From: AM-0621 sp964573505
Lineage (GTDB): Bacteria; Planctomycetota; Planctomycetia; Planctomycetales; Planctomycetaceae
Direction: 5' to 3'
Assembly: GCA_964573505.1 (NCBI GenBank)
Contig: CAZNMS010000226.1
Location: 1-13,413 of the forward strand
Length of the DNA: 13,413 nt
Shown here in pieces: positions 7,035-13,413 of this stretch. A program made the position numbers and the translations under genes. Position 1 is the first letter of the stretch. Every line of letters starts with the position of its first letter. The notes under the pieces were generated by a model, which had not been told where the DNA came from, did not search any database, and saw only the letters and a program-made list of their open reading frames with translations.

Positions 7035-8336
7035 TTAATCCGCGATGGGCATGCGGATGTGCGGCGTTCTGACTGAGGTCAGTTTGGAGAGTTGCTCCTC
7101 GGCGGCGCGAATACGGCCTTCGGTCGTGCGGTGCGTCATGATGACGAGCGGCACTGCGGCACCGGCTCCTTCGGCGGATTCGTGCTGGATCAGCGAGGCG
7201 AGGCTGATGCTCTGACGGCCCAAGATGTCCGTGATGTCGGCGATCACGTGCGGCCGGTCTTCAACACTGAATCTGAGGTAGTAGCGCCGTTCGATTTGAT
7301 CGACTGGCATAACCGTAAGACCGCTTTCGGTGTTCCACAGCTCGAGACGCGGGAACGTCAACTGTGACCGACCGATCGCCATATCAATGAGGTCCGCGAC
7401 AACTGCGGAGGCGGTCGGCATCTCACCCGCACCGGGACCGGAGACAATCAGTCTGCCGACCGCGTTGCCTCGCAGTTCGACGATGTTGATCGCTCCGTCC
7501 GTTCGCGCGATTGCTCGGCTGCGACGGATTAAGGTCGGCTCGACATGCATCTCAAGCTGCTGTCCGACAAGCCGCGTCATTGCCAGCAACTTCACGCGAT
7601 AGCCGAGTTCGTCGGCATAGAGCATGTCGGCCAGTTCGAGTGTGTTGATGCCCTGACGCAAGAACTCGTTGACTTCGACTTTCTTGCCGTAAGCCAATCG
7701 GGTGAGCAGCGTCAGCTTCTGCGCGGCGTCGGTGCCGTCGATGTCCATTGTCGGATCAGCTTCGGCGTAACCGAGTCGTTGAGCTTCCGCCAACACGTCG
7801 GAGTAAGCCCGCTTCTTGTTGGCCATCTCGCTGAGAATGAAGTTGCTGGTGCCGTTGAGGATCGCTTCGATCGACTCGACTCGGTTGCCGGTCAATGAAT
7901 TGCCGACAGTGGCGATGATCGGAATGCCGCCTGCGACCGCCGCTTCAAACGCGATGCTGACATTCGCGGCCTTCGCTGCTGAGAAGACTTCATCTCCATA
8001 AGTGGCCAAGAGCGCTTTGTTCGCGGTGACAACGTGCTTGCCGGCCTTGAGCGCCGCGAGCACGGCATCCTTCGCCGTCGTTGTGCCTCCGATGACTTCC
8101 ACAACGACATCGACTTGCGGGTCGGTGACAGCTTGCTGCCAATCGGTCGTCATGAGCGTGCCCGTCGGCAGAGAGACGGTGCGTTTCTTTTGCAGGTCGC
8201 GAACGACGACATAGCGAATATCGAACTGCGAACCGGCGCGGCGTTCGATCATCTGCGGATCGTCCTGCAAGATGCGAATAATGCCCGAGCCAACAGTTCC
8301 CAATCCGAGGACAGCAACACGAAGTGATTTCGACAT
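7035..8336 (-). CDS. hom: Homoserine dehydrogenase
   Basis: Homoserine dehydrogenase reduces aspartate-4-semialdehyde to homoserine with NAD(P)H, the branch point to threonine, methionine and isoleucine, in the cytoplasm. The ATG at 8336 gives 433 residues; a TTG at 8372 would add twelve residues without family likeness. The Rossmann motif GLGTVGSG is at residues 11-18, TANKALLATYG at 104-114, the substrate-binding segment GGIPIIATVGNSLTGNRVES at 136-155 followed by ILNGTSNFIL, and DPTMDIDGTDAAQKL (194-208) holds catalytic D198, D200 and K207. A C-terminal ACT domain at about 353-433 (YLRFSVEDRPHVIADITDIL) suggests allosteric control, usually by threonine. Length and architecture are typical of the long single-function enzyme. 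It stands alone: the next gene upstream is glnA, about 1.1 kb away. Confidence 0.97.
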   Translation of the reverse strand: MSKSLRVAVLGLGTVGSGIIRILQDDPQMIERRAGSQFDIRYVVVRDLQKKRTVSLPTGTLMTTDWQQAVTDPQVDVVVEVIGGTTTAKDAVLAALKAGKHVVTANKALLATYGDEVFSAAKAANVSIAFEAAVAGGIPIIATVGNSLTGNRVESIEAILNGTSNFILSEMANKKRAYSDVLAEAQRLGYAEADPTMDIDGTDAAQKLTLLTRLAYGKKVEVNEFLRQGINTLELADMLYADELGYRVKLLAMTRLVGQQLEMHVEPTLIRRSRAIARTDGAINIVELRGNAVGRLIVSGPGAGEMPTASAVVADLIDMAIGRSQLTFPRLELWNTESGLTVMPVDQIERRYYLRFSVEDRPHVIADITDILGRQSISLASLIQHESAEGAGAAVPLVIMTHRTTEGRIRAAEEQLSKLTSVRTPHIRMPIAD

Positions 8337-8485
8337 GAGCCTGTATTTCACGAGATCAGAGCAACGAATCAAACGCCCTACGTGTCCGCACGATGGACAG
8401 CGTCAAAAGGCGGCGGATCGTAGTGATCGACCCATACGGCGGAAGGCGAAGTTAGCAGGCTTAACCGTTTCCTTTTGGACTGCTG

Positions 8486-8526
8486 CAGCCTGCTGCCACC
8501 TTCGGTCTCACAGCCTGCTGTGAGAC
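8486..8526. repeat. Palindrome with direct CAGCCTGCTG repeats
   Basis: GTCTCACAGC (8505-8514) and GCTGTGAGAC (8517-8526) form a perfect 10-bp inverted repeat with a CT spacer. CAGCCTGCTG occurs at 8486-8495 and again at 8511-8520, each being the centre of a small hairpin. A T-run (8538-8542) is 11 bases beyond, too far for a standard terminator. Confidence 0.7.
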
Positions 8527-8594
8527 GCTCGGTGACGTTTTTATTACCCAGGATGAGTGACGTCGGGCACGACTCGGTGACGTCGGCCCGAAAA

Positions 8595-8660
8595 CGTAGC
8601 TTGACTCGCCGAGTCGAGCCGTCTTCAAACGCGGTGCTCGACTTAGAGGGGCAAGCTACG
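8595..8660. repeat. Nested palindromic element (66 bp)
   Basis: Outer arms CGTAGCTTG (8595-8603) and CAAGCTACG (8652-8660) are perfect 9-bp inverted repeats. Inside them AGTCGAGC (8612-8619) and GCTCGACT (8636-8643) form a second 8-bp stem around a 16-base loop, and GACTC/GAGTC (8603-8615) offers an alternative small stem. The symmetric edges look like a defined mobile or structural unit. Confidence 0.65.
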
Positions 8661-8925
8661 GAATGCGGGCACGGCGCGAATGAATTCGGATTTGGCTGAT
8701 GAGTTGGCTTTTCGGCAGAGATGGGGCGCTCACTCTTATCGAACTGACGTTGTTCAGTTTGGGCACTGTTCTTCTTTCGTGAGCGATGCGAAGTGCCTGC
8801 GGAGTTGCTGGTTTTGCGCCGCAGCACGTCCGCCAGCTCAGCGATGCGGGCAGTGCGGCTCGTGATGTCTTGCACTTCCACTGAGCCAGTGGCTGTCACG
8901 GAAAATACAGATTCGACCACTGATG

Positions 8926-8947
8926 AAACACAGATCAAACACAGATG
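8926..8947. repeat. Tandem 11-bp AAACACAGATS repeat
   Basis: AAACACAGATC at 8926-8936 is followed immediately by AAACACAGATG at 8937-8947, with a degenerate AAATACAGAT at 8903-8912 upstream. On the minus strand this reads CATCTGTGTTT twice. I recall similar ATCTGTGT-rich intergenic sequences in several bacterial phyla, which give rise to spurious protein predictions. Confidence 0.65.
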
Positions 8948-9130
8948 AAGAGAACGTGGCGCCGCCGCATCGGAATGGGATGGCTCGGGGCGGTCTTTGT
9001 TTCGAGCGGACTGAGTCACAGCGTCGAGGCTTGCGATGCTGCACGGTGACTTTCGGTTTCGAATCGCGATTCGCTCAACGGTCCAGACTGGCGCTGCGTC
9101 ATTGGCGGATCACCACTCTTCGGGAACTCG

Positions 9131-9155
9131 TAGCTCAGTCTCTCCGAGACTGAGC
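9131..9155 (-). repeat. CTCGGAGAG-type hairpin repeat, copy 1
   Basis: GCTCAGTCTC (9133-9142) and GAGACTGAGC (9146-9155) form a perfect 10-bp stem with a 3-base loop. On the minus strand the centre reads CTCGGAGAG and the stem is followed by CTACG, the same layout as the repeat at 9250-9275 on the plus strand. On the plus strand ATTTT follows the stem, so it could also act as a terminator, but no plus-strand gene precedes it. Confidence 0.65.
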
Positions 9156-9249
9156 ATTTTGCAGGACGAAGCCGCTTCAAGGCCGCCAGTTCGAACCTGG
9201 ATACGAACTTGCAGGCGACGTTGAGTAAGTTGCTTCGTGACGTAACAAA

Positions 9250-9275
9250 GGCCGCCTCGGAGAGTCGGCCCTACG
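9250..9275 (+). repeat. CTCGGAGAG-type hairpin repeat, copy 2
   Basis: GGCCGCCTC (9250-9258) and GAGTCGGCC (9262-9270) form a 9-bp stem with one mismatch and a GGA loop, then CCTACG. It shares the CTCGGAGAG centre and trailing CTACG with the hairpin at 9131-9155, in opposite orientation. Confidence 0.6.
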
Positions 9276-9385
9276 GCTCAGTTCCCGACTCACACAAGAT
9301 CGCAATGCCGAGCCGAGGAATTGCAGGGGAGTTTTCCTGCCGTTTGCGGAGGCTTGGTTAGGGATGATGCTCGCTCGGACTGCGG

Positions 9386-9410
9386 AAAAGCGCGGCCCGA
9401 TGGGCACGCG
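9386..9410 (-). terminator. Rho-independent terminator of glnA
   Basis: On the minus strand, 18 bases beyond the glnA stop, CGCG-T-GCCC pairs with GGGC-CGCG around an ATC loop (8 bp with one bulged T), followed directly by CTTTT (9391-9386). This is a standard intrinsic terminator placed just after glnA. Confidence 0.85.
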
Positions 9411-9428
9411 GTTAAACGATGCTGCGCT

Positions 9429-10856
9429 TTAGATGTCGTAGTAGAGCGCGAACTCGTAGGGATGCGGGCGCTGGCGGATGGCTTCGACTTCGTGCTCGGT
9501 CTTGTACCAAATCCATGTGTCGATCACGTCGTCGGTGAAGACGTCGCCTCGCAGTAGGAAGTCGTGATCCTTGCGCAGTGCTTCGAGAGCTTGCTCCAAT
9601 GTTTGCGGCACCTTCGGGACGTCAACAAGCTCTGCCGGTTCGAGGTCGTAGATGTCCTTATCAAGCGGCTGTCCGGGATGAATTCGGTTCTTGATCCCAT
9701 CCAGCGCCGCCATCAGCACGGCGGACATCGCGAGGTACGGATTCGATGACGAGTCCGGGCAGCGGAACTCAAAGCGCTTGTCTTCGGCGTTCGGGCTATG
9801 CACCGGAATGCGGATCGCAGCCGAGCGATTGCGATAGCTGTATGTAAGATTTATTGGCGCTTCGAAGCCGGGGATCAGCCGCTTGTAGCTATTGGTTGTC
9901 GGACAACAGAACGCGAGCACCGCCGGGGCGTGCTTCAAGATGCCGCCGATCGCAAAGAGTGCTGTATCACTCAAGCCGCCATAGCCCGATCCCGCAAAGA
10001 GCGGCTGTCCGTGATTGAACATCGACAAGTGCATGTGCAGACCCGAACCATTGTCGTTCCACAATGGCTTCGGCATGAACGTCGCCGTCTTACCGTGCCG
10101 GGCAGCGACGTTCTTGGCGACATACTTGTAGAGCAGCAGCGCATCCGCCGTTCTCACGAGCGGCCCGTACTTGATGTCGATCTCGCACTGACCGCCCGAG
10201 GCGGACTCATGATGCTGAGCTTCAATCGGCACGCCGCAGTCTTGCAGCGCGATCATCATCTCGGTCCGCAGTTCTTGCAGAGTGTCCGCCGGGGGAATCG
10301 GCAAGTAGCCCTCTTTGCGACGGATGCTGTAACCGGCGTTCGATTGAGCTTGCCCTTTGATGCGTCGACGTCGCCCGCGCATCCAATGACCTTCAGCACT
10401 CTCGATGTGATAGAAGCCTTCGTGCTCGTTCTGATCGAAGCGCACATTGTCGAAGACGAAGAACTCGGCTTCCGGTCCGAAGCGTGCTTCGTCAGCAAGC
10501 CCCGTCGAGCGCATATACGCCTCGGCCTTCCGAGCAACATTGCGCGGGTCGCGTGCGTAGTCCTCGCGCGTGATCGGATCCTGAATGTTGCAAGTCAGCA
10601 CGAGCGTATGGCTCATGAAGGGATCGACGAACGCGGTCTCGGCCTCAGGCACGACGAGCATGTCGCTCTCGTTGATCGCCTGCCATCCGCGAAGCGACGA
10701 GCCATCAACACCGAAGCCGTTCTCGAAAGAGGCTTCGGTCAAGGCTTGAGCGGGGATCGTGAAATGCTTCTGAGTCCCCGGAAAATCCATAAATCGCAGG
10801 TCAACTGCTTTGATCTCTCGTTCGCGGATCAAGGCCAAAACTTCACGCGGCGTCAT
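9429..10856 (-). CDS. glnA: Type I glutamine synthetase
   Basis: Glutamine synthetase joins ammonia to glutamate using ATP, the main entry of nitrogen in the cytoplasm, and works as a dodecamer. The ATG at 10856 gives 475 residues (MTPREVLALIRE), matching family starts; a TTG at 10871 would add five residues. The beta-grasp domain has FVDLRF-like VDLRFMD at 18-24 and DGSSLRGW at 51-58. The catalytic domain has metal ligands in GPEAEFF (E129, E131), the ATP/glutamate region KPLWNDNGSGLHMH (263-276), PTTNSYKRL (319-327), and the RNRSAAIRIP loop (342-351). KDIYDLEP (400-407) carries Y403, the position adenylylated in beta-type enzymes, and the insert after residue 145 also fits that subtype, so control by GlnE-type adenylylation is likely. 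It is a single gene with its own terminator and palindrome arrays on both sides. Confidence 0.97.
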   Translation of the reverse strand: MTPREVLALIREREIKAVDLRFMDFPGTQKHFTIPAQALTEASFENGFGVDGSSLRGWQAINESDMLVVPEAETAFVDPFMSHTLVLTCNIQDPITREDYARDPRNVARKAEAYMRSTGLADEARFGPEAEFFVFDNVRFDQNEHEGFYHIESAEGHWMRGRRRRIKGQAQSNAGYSIRRKEGYLPIPPADTLQELRTEMMIALQDCGVPIEAQHHESASGGQCEIDIKYGPLVRTADALLLYKYVAKNVAARHGKTATFMPKPLWNDNGSGLHMHLSMFNHGQPLFAGSGYGGLSDTALFAIGGILKHAPAVLAFCCPTTNSYKRLIPGFEAPINLTYSYRNRSAAIRIPVHSPNAEDKRFEFRCPDSSSNPYLAMSAVLMAALDGIKNRIHPGQPLDKDIYDLEPAELVDVPKVPQTLEQALEALRKDHDFLLRGDVFTDDVIDTWIWYKTEHEVEAIRQRPHPYEFALYYDI

Positions 10857-10996
10857 TGCACTGAGTCCCAACTAAGGCAGGCGACAAAAGAGGCTTACGA
10901 GTCGCGGCGGGAGTCTAAGGACGCCGTGCCAATTTCCCCAACGCGGTACGACCGCAATCGGTCGGCGCTAAATTCATCAACCCATCTGAGTCGTTA

Positions 10997-11109
10997 CAGC
11001 GAGGGCTCGGGTCTACGAGATTTCGAAATTGGTCGGAGGAAGAGTGTCATCACAGAGAAATGGGTCAGCCGCCCAATTTCGAAATCTCGTAGCCCCGACC
11101 CCGGTCTTT
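10997..11109. repeat. Long palindromic element, copy A
   Basis: Arms at 11003-11032 and 11073-11102 pair over 30 bp with two mismatches; the core is CTACGAGATTTCGAAATTGG pairing with CCAATTTCGAAATCTCGTAG. The 40-base centre contains TCATCACAGA. The element is flanked by CAGCGAGGG on the left and CCCCGGT-CTTTC on the right, and the same flanks and centre motif recur in copy B at 11401-11514, in the same orientation. It encodes no protein. Confidence 0.9.
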
Positions 11110-11219
11110 CAGCGGCTTCTCAGGGGGCAAGTCTTCGAAATGCCATTCACGTCGTTCGTTCTCGACGTCCAGTGATCGACCTCTTCCCGAGAGGGACAGC
11201 GCAACGCACTCAGCCTCTT

Positions 11220-11292
11220 ATTCCCCTGCCTCAATTCCTCTGCCAATGCGAATGCACGCAAAGAATTGGCAGAGGAATTGAGGCAGAGGAAT
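11220..11292. repeat. Long inverted repeat built from four 11-bp units
   Basis: Arms at 11220-11247 and 11265-11292 pair over 28 bp with one mismatch (11225 against 11287) around a 17-base loop. Each arm holds two copies of an 11-bp unit: ATTCCYCTGCC twice on the left and its complement GGCAGAGGAAT twice on the right, giving four units facing inward in pairs. It lies between palindromes A and B, about 110 bases from each. Confidence 0.88.
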
Positions 11293-11400
11293 GTTGCTCA
11301 CTGCGTTCAACGACTGAGTCGCAGTCGACTCCCTGTCATCATTGCTACATGCCGGCTTAACCGCGTTGCCTATCGAGCCTCTGTCACTACGAGACCGCCG

Positions 11401-11514
11401 CAGCGAGGGGTCGGGGCTACGACATTTGGAAATTGGGCGTGCGTGCGTTTCATCGCAGACGGGTTCGTTCTCCGCCCAATTTCGAAATGTCGTAGACCCG
11501 ACCCCGGTGCTTTC
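11401..11514. repeat. Long palindromic element, copy B
   Basis: Arms at 11407-11439 and 11473-11505 pair over 33 bp with two mismatches. The element repeats copy A: the CAGCGAGGG left flank, CTACGA..ATTT arms, TCATCGCAGA in the centre, and CCCCGGTGCTTTC on the right. Compared with copy A, the pair G11019-C11086 is replaced by C11423-G11489, a compensated change that keeps the stem. Confidence 0.9.
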
Positions 11515-11673
11515 TGGCTCGGCGTACGCGCTTCCGAACGCGCTCGTGAATTCCGATTGGTGACGCCGTATCGTGAGTCGAGTCGCTATACCCCGCGCGG
11601 CGTTCGCTTTTGACGTCGCGCTCAACCCCGTCACTCGTTGCGTTGCCCAATGTCATTGAGGAGCACTCGGAAT

Positions 11674-13311
11674 ATGGCTCGACTCTTCGCGTTGCCGCTC
11701 GCGTTGTTCATGTCGCTCGTTCTCGGGCTTTCGATTTCCACTCACGCTCAAGCAGAGGATGCGCTCCGCAGCCGCATCGACTCTGCGATCGCCGCCGGAT
11801 GGAAGACCGAGAAGCTCACTCCGGCGCCTGCAACAACGGACGCCGAATTCTTGCGACGCGTCTATCTCGACACGGTCGGCACGATTCCGACTTATGCCGA
11901 AGCGATTGCGTTCTTCGGAGACGCGAGCCCCGATAAGCGCGAGAGGCTGATCAACCAATTGCTCGATGATCCGCGCTATGCGAAGCATCAAACCGACGTT
12001 TGGGACTTGATCCTCTTCACCCGCAACCCGCCGGGCTACGACACCGACAAACGCGACGGCATCCAAAGTTGGCTCGCGAAGAACTTCGAAACGAACCGGC
12101 CCTATGACGAGTGGGTGCGCGAGCTACTCAAAGCGGAAGGCAACAATGTCGAGCAAGGTCCGCCGACATACTTCATGCAGTACCGCAATCAGCCCGAGGA
12201 CGCGACAGAGGTCATCACTCAGACCTTTCTCGGAGTGCAGCTTCAATGTGCTCGCTGTCACGATCATCCCTTTGAAAGTTGGAAGCAGCTCGACTTCTAT
12301 GGAATGGCCGCGTTCCTCGCGCGACTCGATGTTGTGAACGCGGGGAAGAAGGACAACCTCACGCTGTATGCGATTGGCGAGAAGAGCACCGGCGACATCC
12401 TCTTCACCGGTCCGGCCAAAGATCAGCAGCCCGGTAAGAAAGGAGACCCGGTCGGTCCGAAGTTCTTGCTCGGTGACAAGCTATCGGAGCCGTCGCTCCC
12501 GGACGGTTTCAAAGAGGTGAAGTTCGAAGCCAATAAGCTTCCTCAGAAGCCGGTCTTCTCGCGGAAGGATGCACTCGCGGATTGGGTCGCAACGGCGGAC
12601 AACAAGTTCTTCGCGCGTGCGATCGCCAATCGCATTTGGGCTCAGTTCATGGGACGCGGCATCGTGCATCCCGTCGACAACATGAGTCCTTCCAACACTC
12701 CGACGCATCCCGAACTGCTTGACGATCTGACGAAGGAGCTCGTTGCTCATAAGTTCGACCTCAAGTGGTTGATGCGCGAGATCGCGAATTCGCAGACCTA
12801 TCAACTGTCCTCGCGCGGCGTCACGGGCGAGCCTCAGCCGCGATTCTTCGAGCATGCTCGATCGCGTCCTTTGAGTGCTGAGGAACTGGTCGACTCCTGG
12901 CGCGTCGCGACTGGCTATGACGATGCCGAGAAATTGAAGACCTCAAAGCAGAACGACAAAGGCCGCTTCCGTCCGATCGAGGGCGATTACATGCGGCGTT
13001 TCTTCGGGACTCCGAACAGCGGTGCCGGAGACTTTCAAGGCGGCCTGCACGAGCACCTTTTCCTCAACAACGGCCCGCTGAGTCGTTTGATCGACTGCGG
13101 CAAAGGCGGGCTCGTCGATGCGATGAGCGATAACTCAACGTCGCTGCCCGAACGCATCGACCGGCTCTACGTGATGACGCTGAGCCGCAAGCCAACCGCC
13201 GACGAGACCGCGCGTTTCAACGACTTCATCTCGCAAGCCGGTTCAAAGCCGCGCTGGTCCGACGCCGTCTGGGCGCTGATCACAAGCAGCGAGTTCCGGT
13301 TCTCCCATTAA
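11674..13311 (+). CDS. Secreted DUF1549/DUF1553 protein (PSCyt2/PSD1 type)
   Basis: The ATG at 11674 is chosen because GAGGAG (11658-11663) precedes it by 10 bases and a signal peptide then starts at once: MARLFALPLALFMSLVLGLS, with a probable cleavage after AQA at residue 27. The mature part of the 545-residue protein has a DUF1549 domain at about 30-220, including FLRRVYLDTVGTIPTYAEA and the diagnostic FLGVQLQCARCHDHPFESW (186-203). A DUF1553 domain follows from about 295 to the end (RKDALADWVA, AIANRIWAQFMGRGIVHPVD), closing with the typical ITSSEFRFSH. CARCHDH resembles a CxxCH haem site, but haem binding is unproven for the family. Such proteins are hallmarks of planctomycetes and are often paired with a DUF1501 protein; the window ends before one could appear. 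Function is unknown, in the cell envelope or beyond. Confidence 0.93.
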   Translation: MARLFALPLALFMSLVLGLSISTHAQAEDALRSRIDSAIAAGWKTEKLTPAPATTDAEFLRRVYLDTVGTIPTYAEAIAFFGDASPDKRERLINQLLDDPRYAKHQTDVWDLILFTRNPPGYDTDKRDGIQSWLAKNFETNRPYDEWVRELLKAEGNNVEQGPPTYFMQYRNQPEDATEVITQTFLGVQLQCARCHDHPFESWKQLDFYGMAAFLARLDVVNAGKKDNLTLYAIGEKSTGDILFTGPAKDQQPGKKGDPVGPKFLLGDKLSEPSLPDGFKEVKFEANKLPQKPVFSRKDALADWVATADNKFFARAIANRIWAQFMGRGIVHPVDNMSPSNTPTHPELLDDLTKELVAHKFDLKWLMREIANSQTYQLSSRGVTGEPQPRFFEHARSRPLSAEELVDSWRVATGYDDAEKLKTSKQNDKGRFRPIEGDYMRRFFGTPNSGAGDFQGGLHEHLFLNNGPLSRLIDCGKGGLVDAMSDNSTSLPERIDRLYVMTLSRKPTADETARFNDFISQAGSKPRWSDAVWALITSSEFRFSH

Positions 13312-13315
13312 GTAG

Positions 13316-13334
13316 ATTGGGATTCCATCCCGAT
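13316..13334 (+). terminator. Weak hairpin after the DUF1549/DUF1553 gene
   Basis: ATTGGGAT (13316-13323) pairs with ATCCCGAT (13327-13334) around a TCC loop, 8 bp with one G-T pair, starting 4 bases after the stop. No T-run follows, so termination is uncertain. Confidence 0.4.
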
Positions 13335-13391
13335 CCGAAGCGGGCACCCGGTTCCGTCCTAAGGCGAGCGGCAGGTGAGTTCATACCAGTA

Positions 13392-13412
13392 CGACGGACT
13401 TGTAGTCCGTCG
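13392..13412. repeat. Perfect palindrome at the right edge
   Basis: CGACGGACT (13392-13400) and AGTCCGTCG (13404-13412) form a perfect 9-bp stem with a TGT loop, one base from the window end. It may be part of a longer repeat cut by the window border, or a terminator for the DUF1549/DUF1553 gene about 80 bases upstream. Confidence 0.65.
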
Positions 13413-13413
13413 A

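Larger units (their letters stand above)
8337..9385. other. Repeat-rich gap between hom and glnA, no gene supported
   Basis: About 1.05 kb without a convincing gene. The longest open frame (minus strand, 8378-9019) has biased, repeat-like composition and includes a CVSSVVESVFSV stretch, which is simply the translation of the CACAGAT-type repeat near 8926. The region instead holds several palindromes and short repeats, listed separately: 8486-8526, 8595-8660, 8926-8947, 9131-9155 and 9250-9275. The promoter of hom must lie in its left end but no clear -35/-10 pair was recognised. Confidence 0.6.
10857..11673. other. Divergent intergenic region with palindrome array, no gene supported
   Basis: About 0.8 kb between divergently transcribed glnA and the DUF1549/DUF1553 gene. 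It must hold both promoters, but no confident -35/-10 pair or sigma-54 site was found; a TGGCAC near 10927 on the minus strand lacks the GC at the right distance. Most of the space is taken by three long palindromes (10997-11109, 11220-11292, 11401-11514). Smaller hairpins lie at 10949-10964 (CGACCG/CGGTCG, 4-base loop) and 11316-11331 (GAGTCG/CGACTC). Open frames here are translations of the repeats. Confidence 0.6.

Noticed and set aside
8378..9019. Minus-strand open frame of 213 codons between glnA and hom
   Set aside because: Biased composition, it passes through several palindromes and the CACAGAT repeat, and no family is recognised. Best explained as a chance frame in repeat DNA.
9123..9210. 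tRNA-like pieces: TAGCTCAG (D-arm-like) and CCAG-TTCGAAC-CTGG (T-arm-like)
   Set aside because: The T-arm has only four pairs, the D region is a long perfect hairpin with no proper D-loop, no 5+7+5 anticodon arm can be formed between them, and the flanks do not make a 7-bp acceptor stem. Possibly chance or a very decayed tRNA.
10920..10940. Possible sigma-54 promoter for glnA (TGGCAC on the minus strand)
   Set aside because: The -24 element is acceptable but no GC occurs at the required -12 distance.
9798..11360. Plus-strand open frame of 520 codons opposite glnA
   Set aside because: It is antisense to a clearly real glnA and then runs through palindrome A and the 73-bp repeat; no domain is recognisable and its end is a translation of repeat sequence.
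10997..11514. CRISPR array
   Set aside because: Only two copies of the long element and one different palindrome are present; there are no regularly spaced short direct repeats and no cas genes in the window.
11218..11634. Minus-strand open frame upstream of glnA containing RPISKCRSPDPS and IPLPQFLCQF segments
   Set aside because: These segments are direct translations of palindrome B and the 73-bp repeat, so the frame is a by-product of the repeats.

Overview
The window most likely comes from a planctomycete (Planctomycetota). The strongest pointer is the secreted DUF1549/DUF1553 protein with a CARCHDHP motif at the right end, a family greatly expanded in that phylum. The sparse gene layout, long gaps full of palindromic repeats, and an antitoxin-like protein of a type I associate with these genomes agree. 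The species cannot be named from this sequence.

Left part (1-1461): no intact housekeeping gene. The minus strand carries a small antitoxin-like gene (647-1030) with no toxin beside it, and a short frame with a good ribosome binding site that resembles the start of an IS630-type transposase (462-635). The area looks like decayed accessory DNA.

Centre left (1462-6806, plus strand): a three-subunit molybdenum hydroxylase of the xanthine dehydrogenase/CO dehydrogenase family, in the usual order FAD subunit, [2Fe-2S] subunit, molybdopterin subunit. Both junctions are occupied by toxin-antitoxin modules: a MazE/MazF pair between the first two subunits and a DUF433/DUF5615 pair between the last two. 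The MazF frame is broken at a (CT)5 run, and gain of one CT or loss of two would restore it. A strong terminator at 6818-6858 closes the cluster.

Centre right (7035-10856, minus strand): homoserine dehydrogenase (hom; aspartate-family amino acids) and type I glutamine synthetase (glnA; ammonia assimilation), each with its own hairpin terminator. They are separated by about 1.1 kb of non-coding DNA rich in palindromes.

Right part (10857-13413): about 0.8 kb between divergent glnA and the DUF1549/DUF1553 gene holds a symmetric array of three long palindromes. The two outer ones are diverged copies of one roughly 113-bp element, one base pair of which differs between copies by a paired change. 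The DUF1549/DUF1553 gene is complete, and a further palindrome lies at the right edge.
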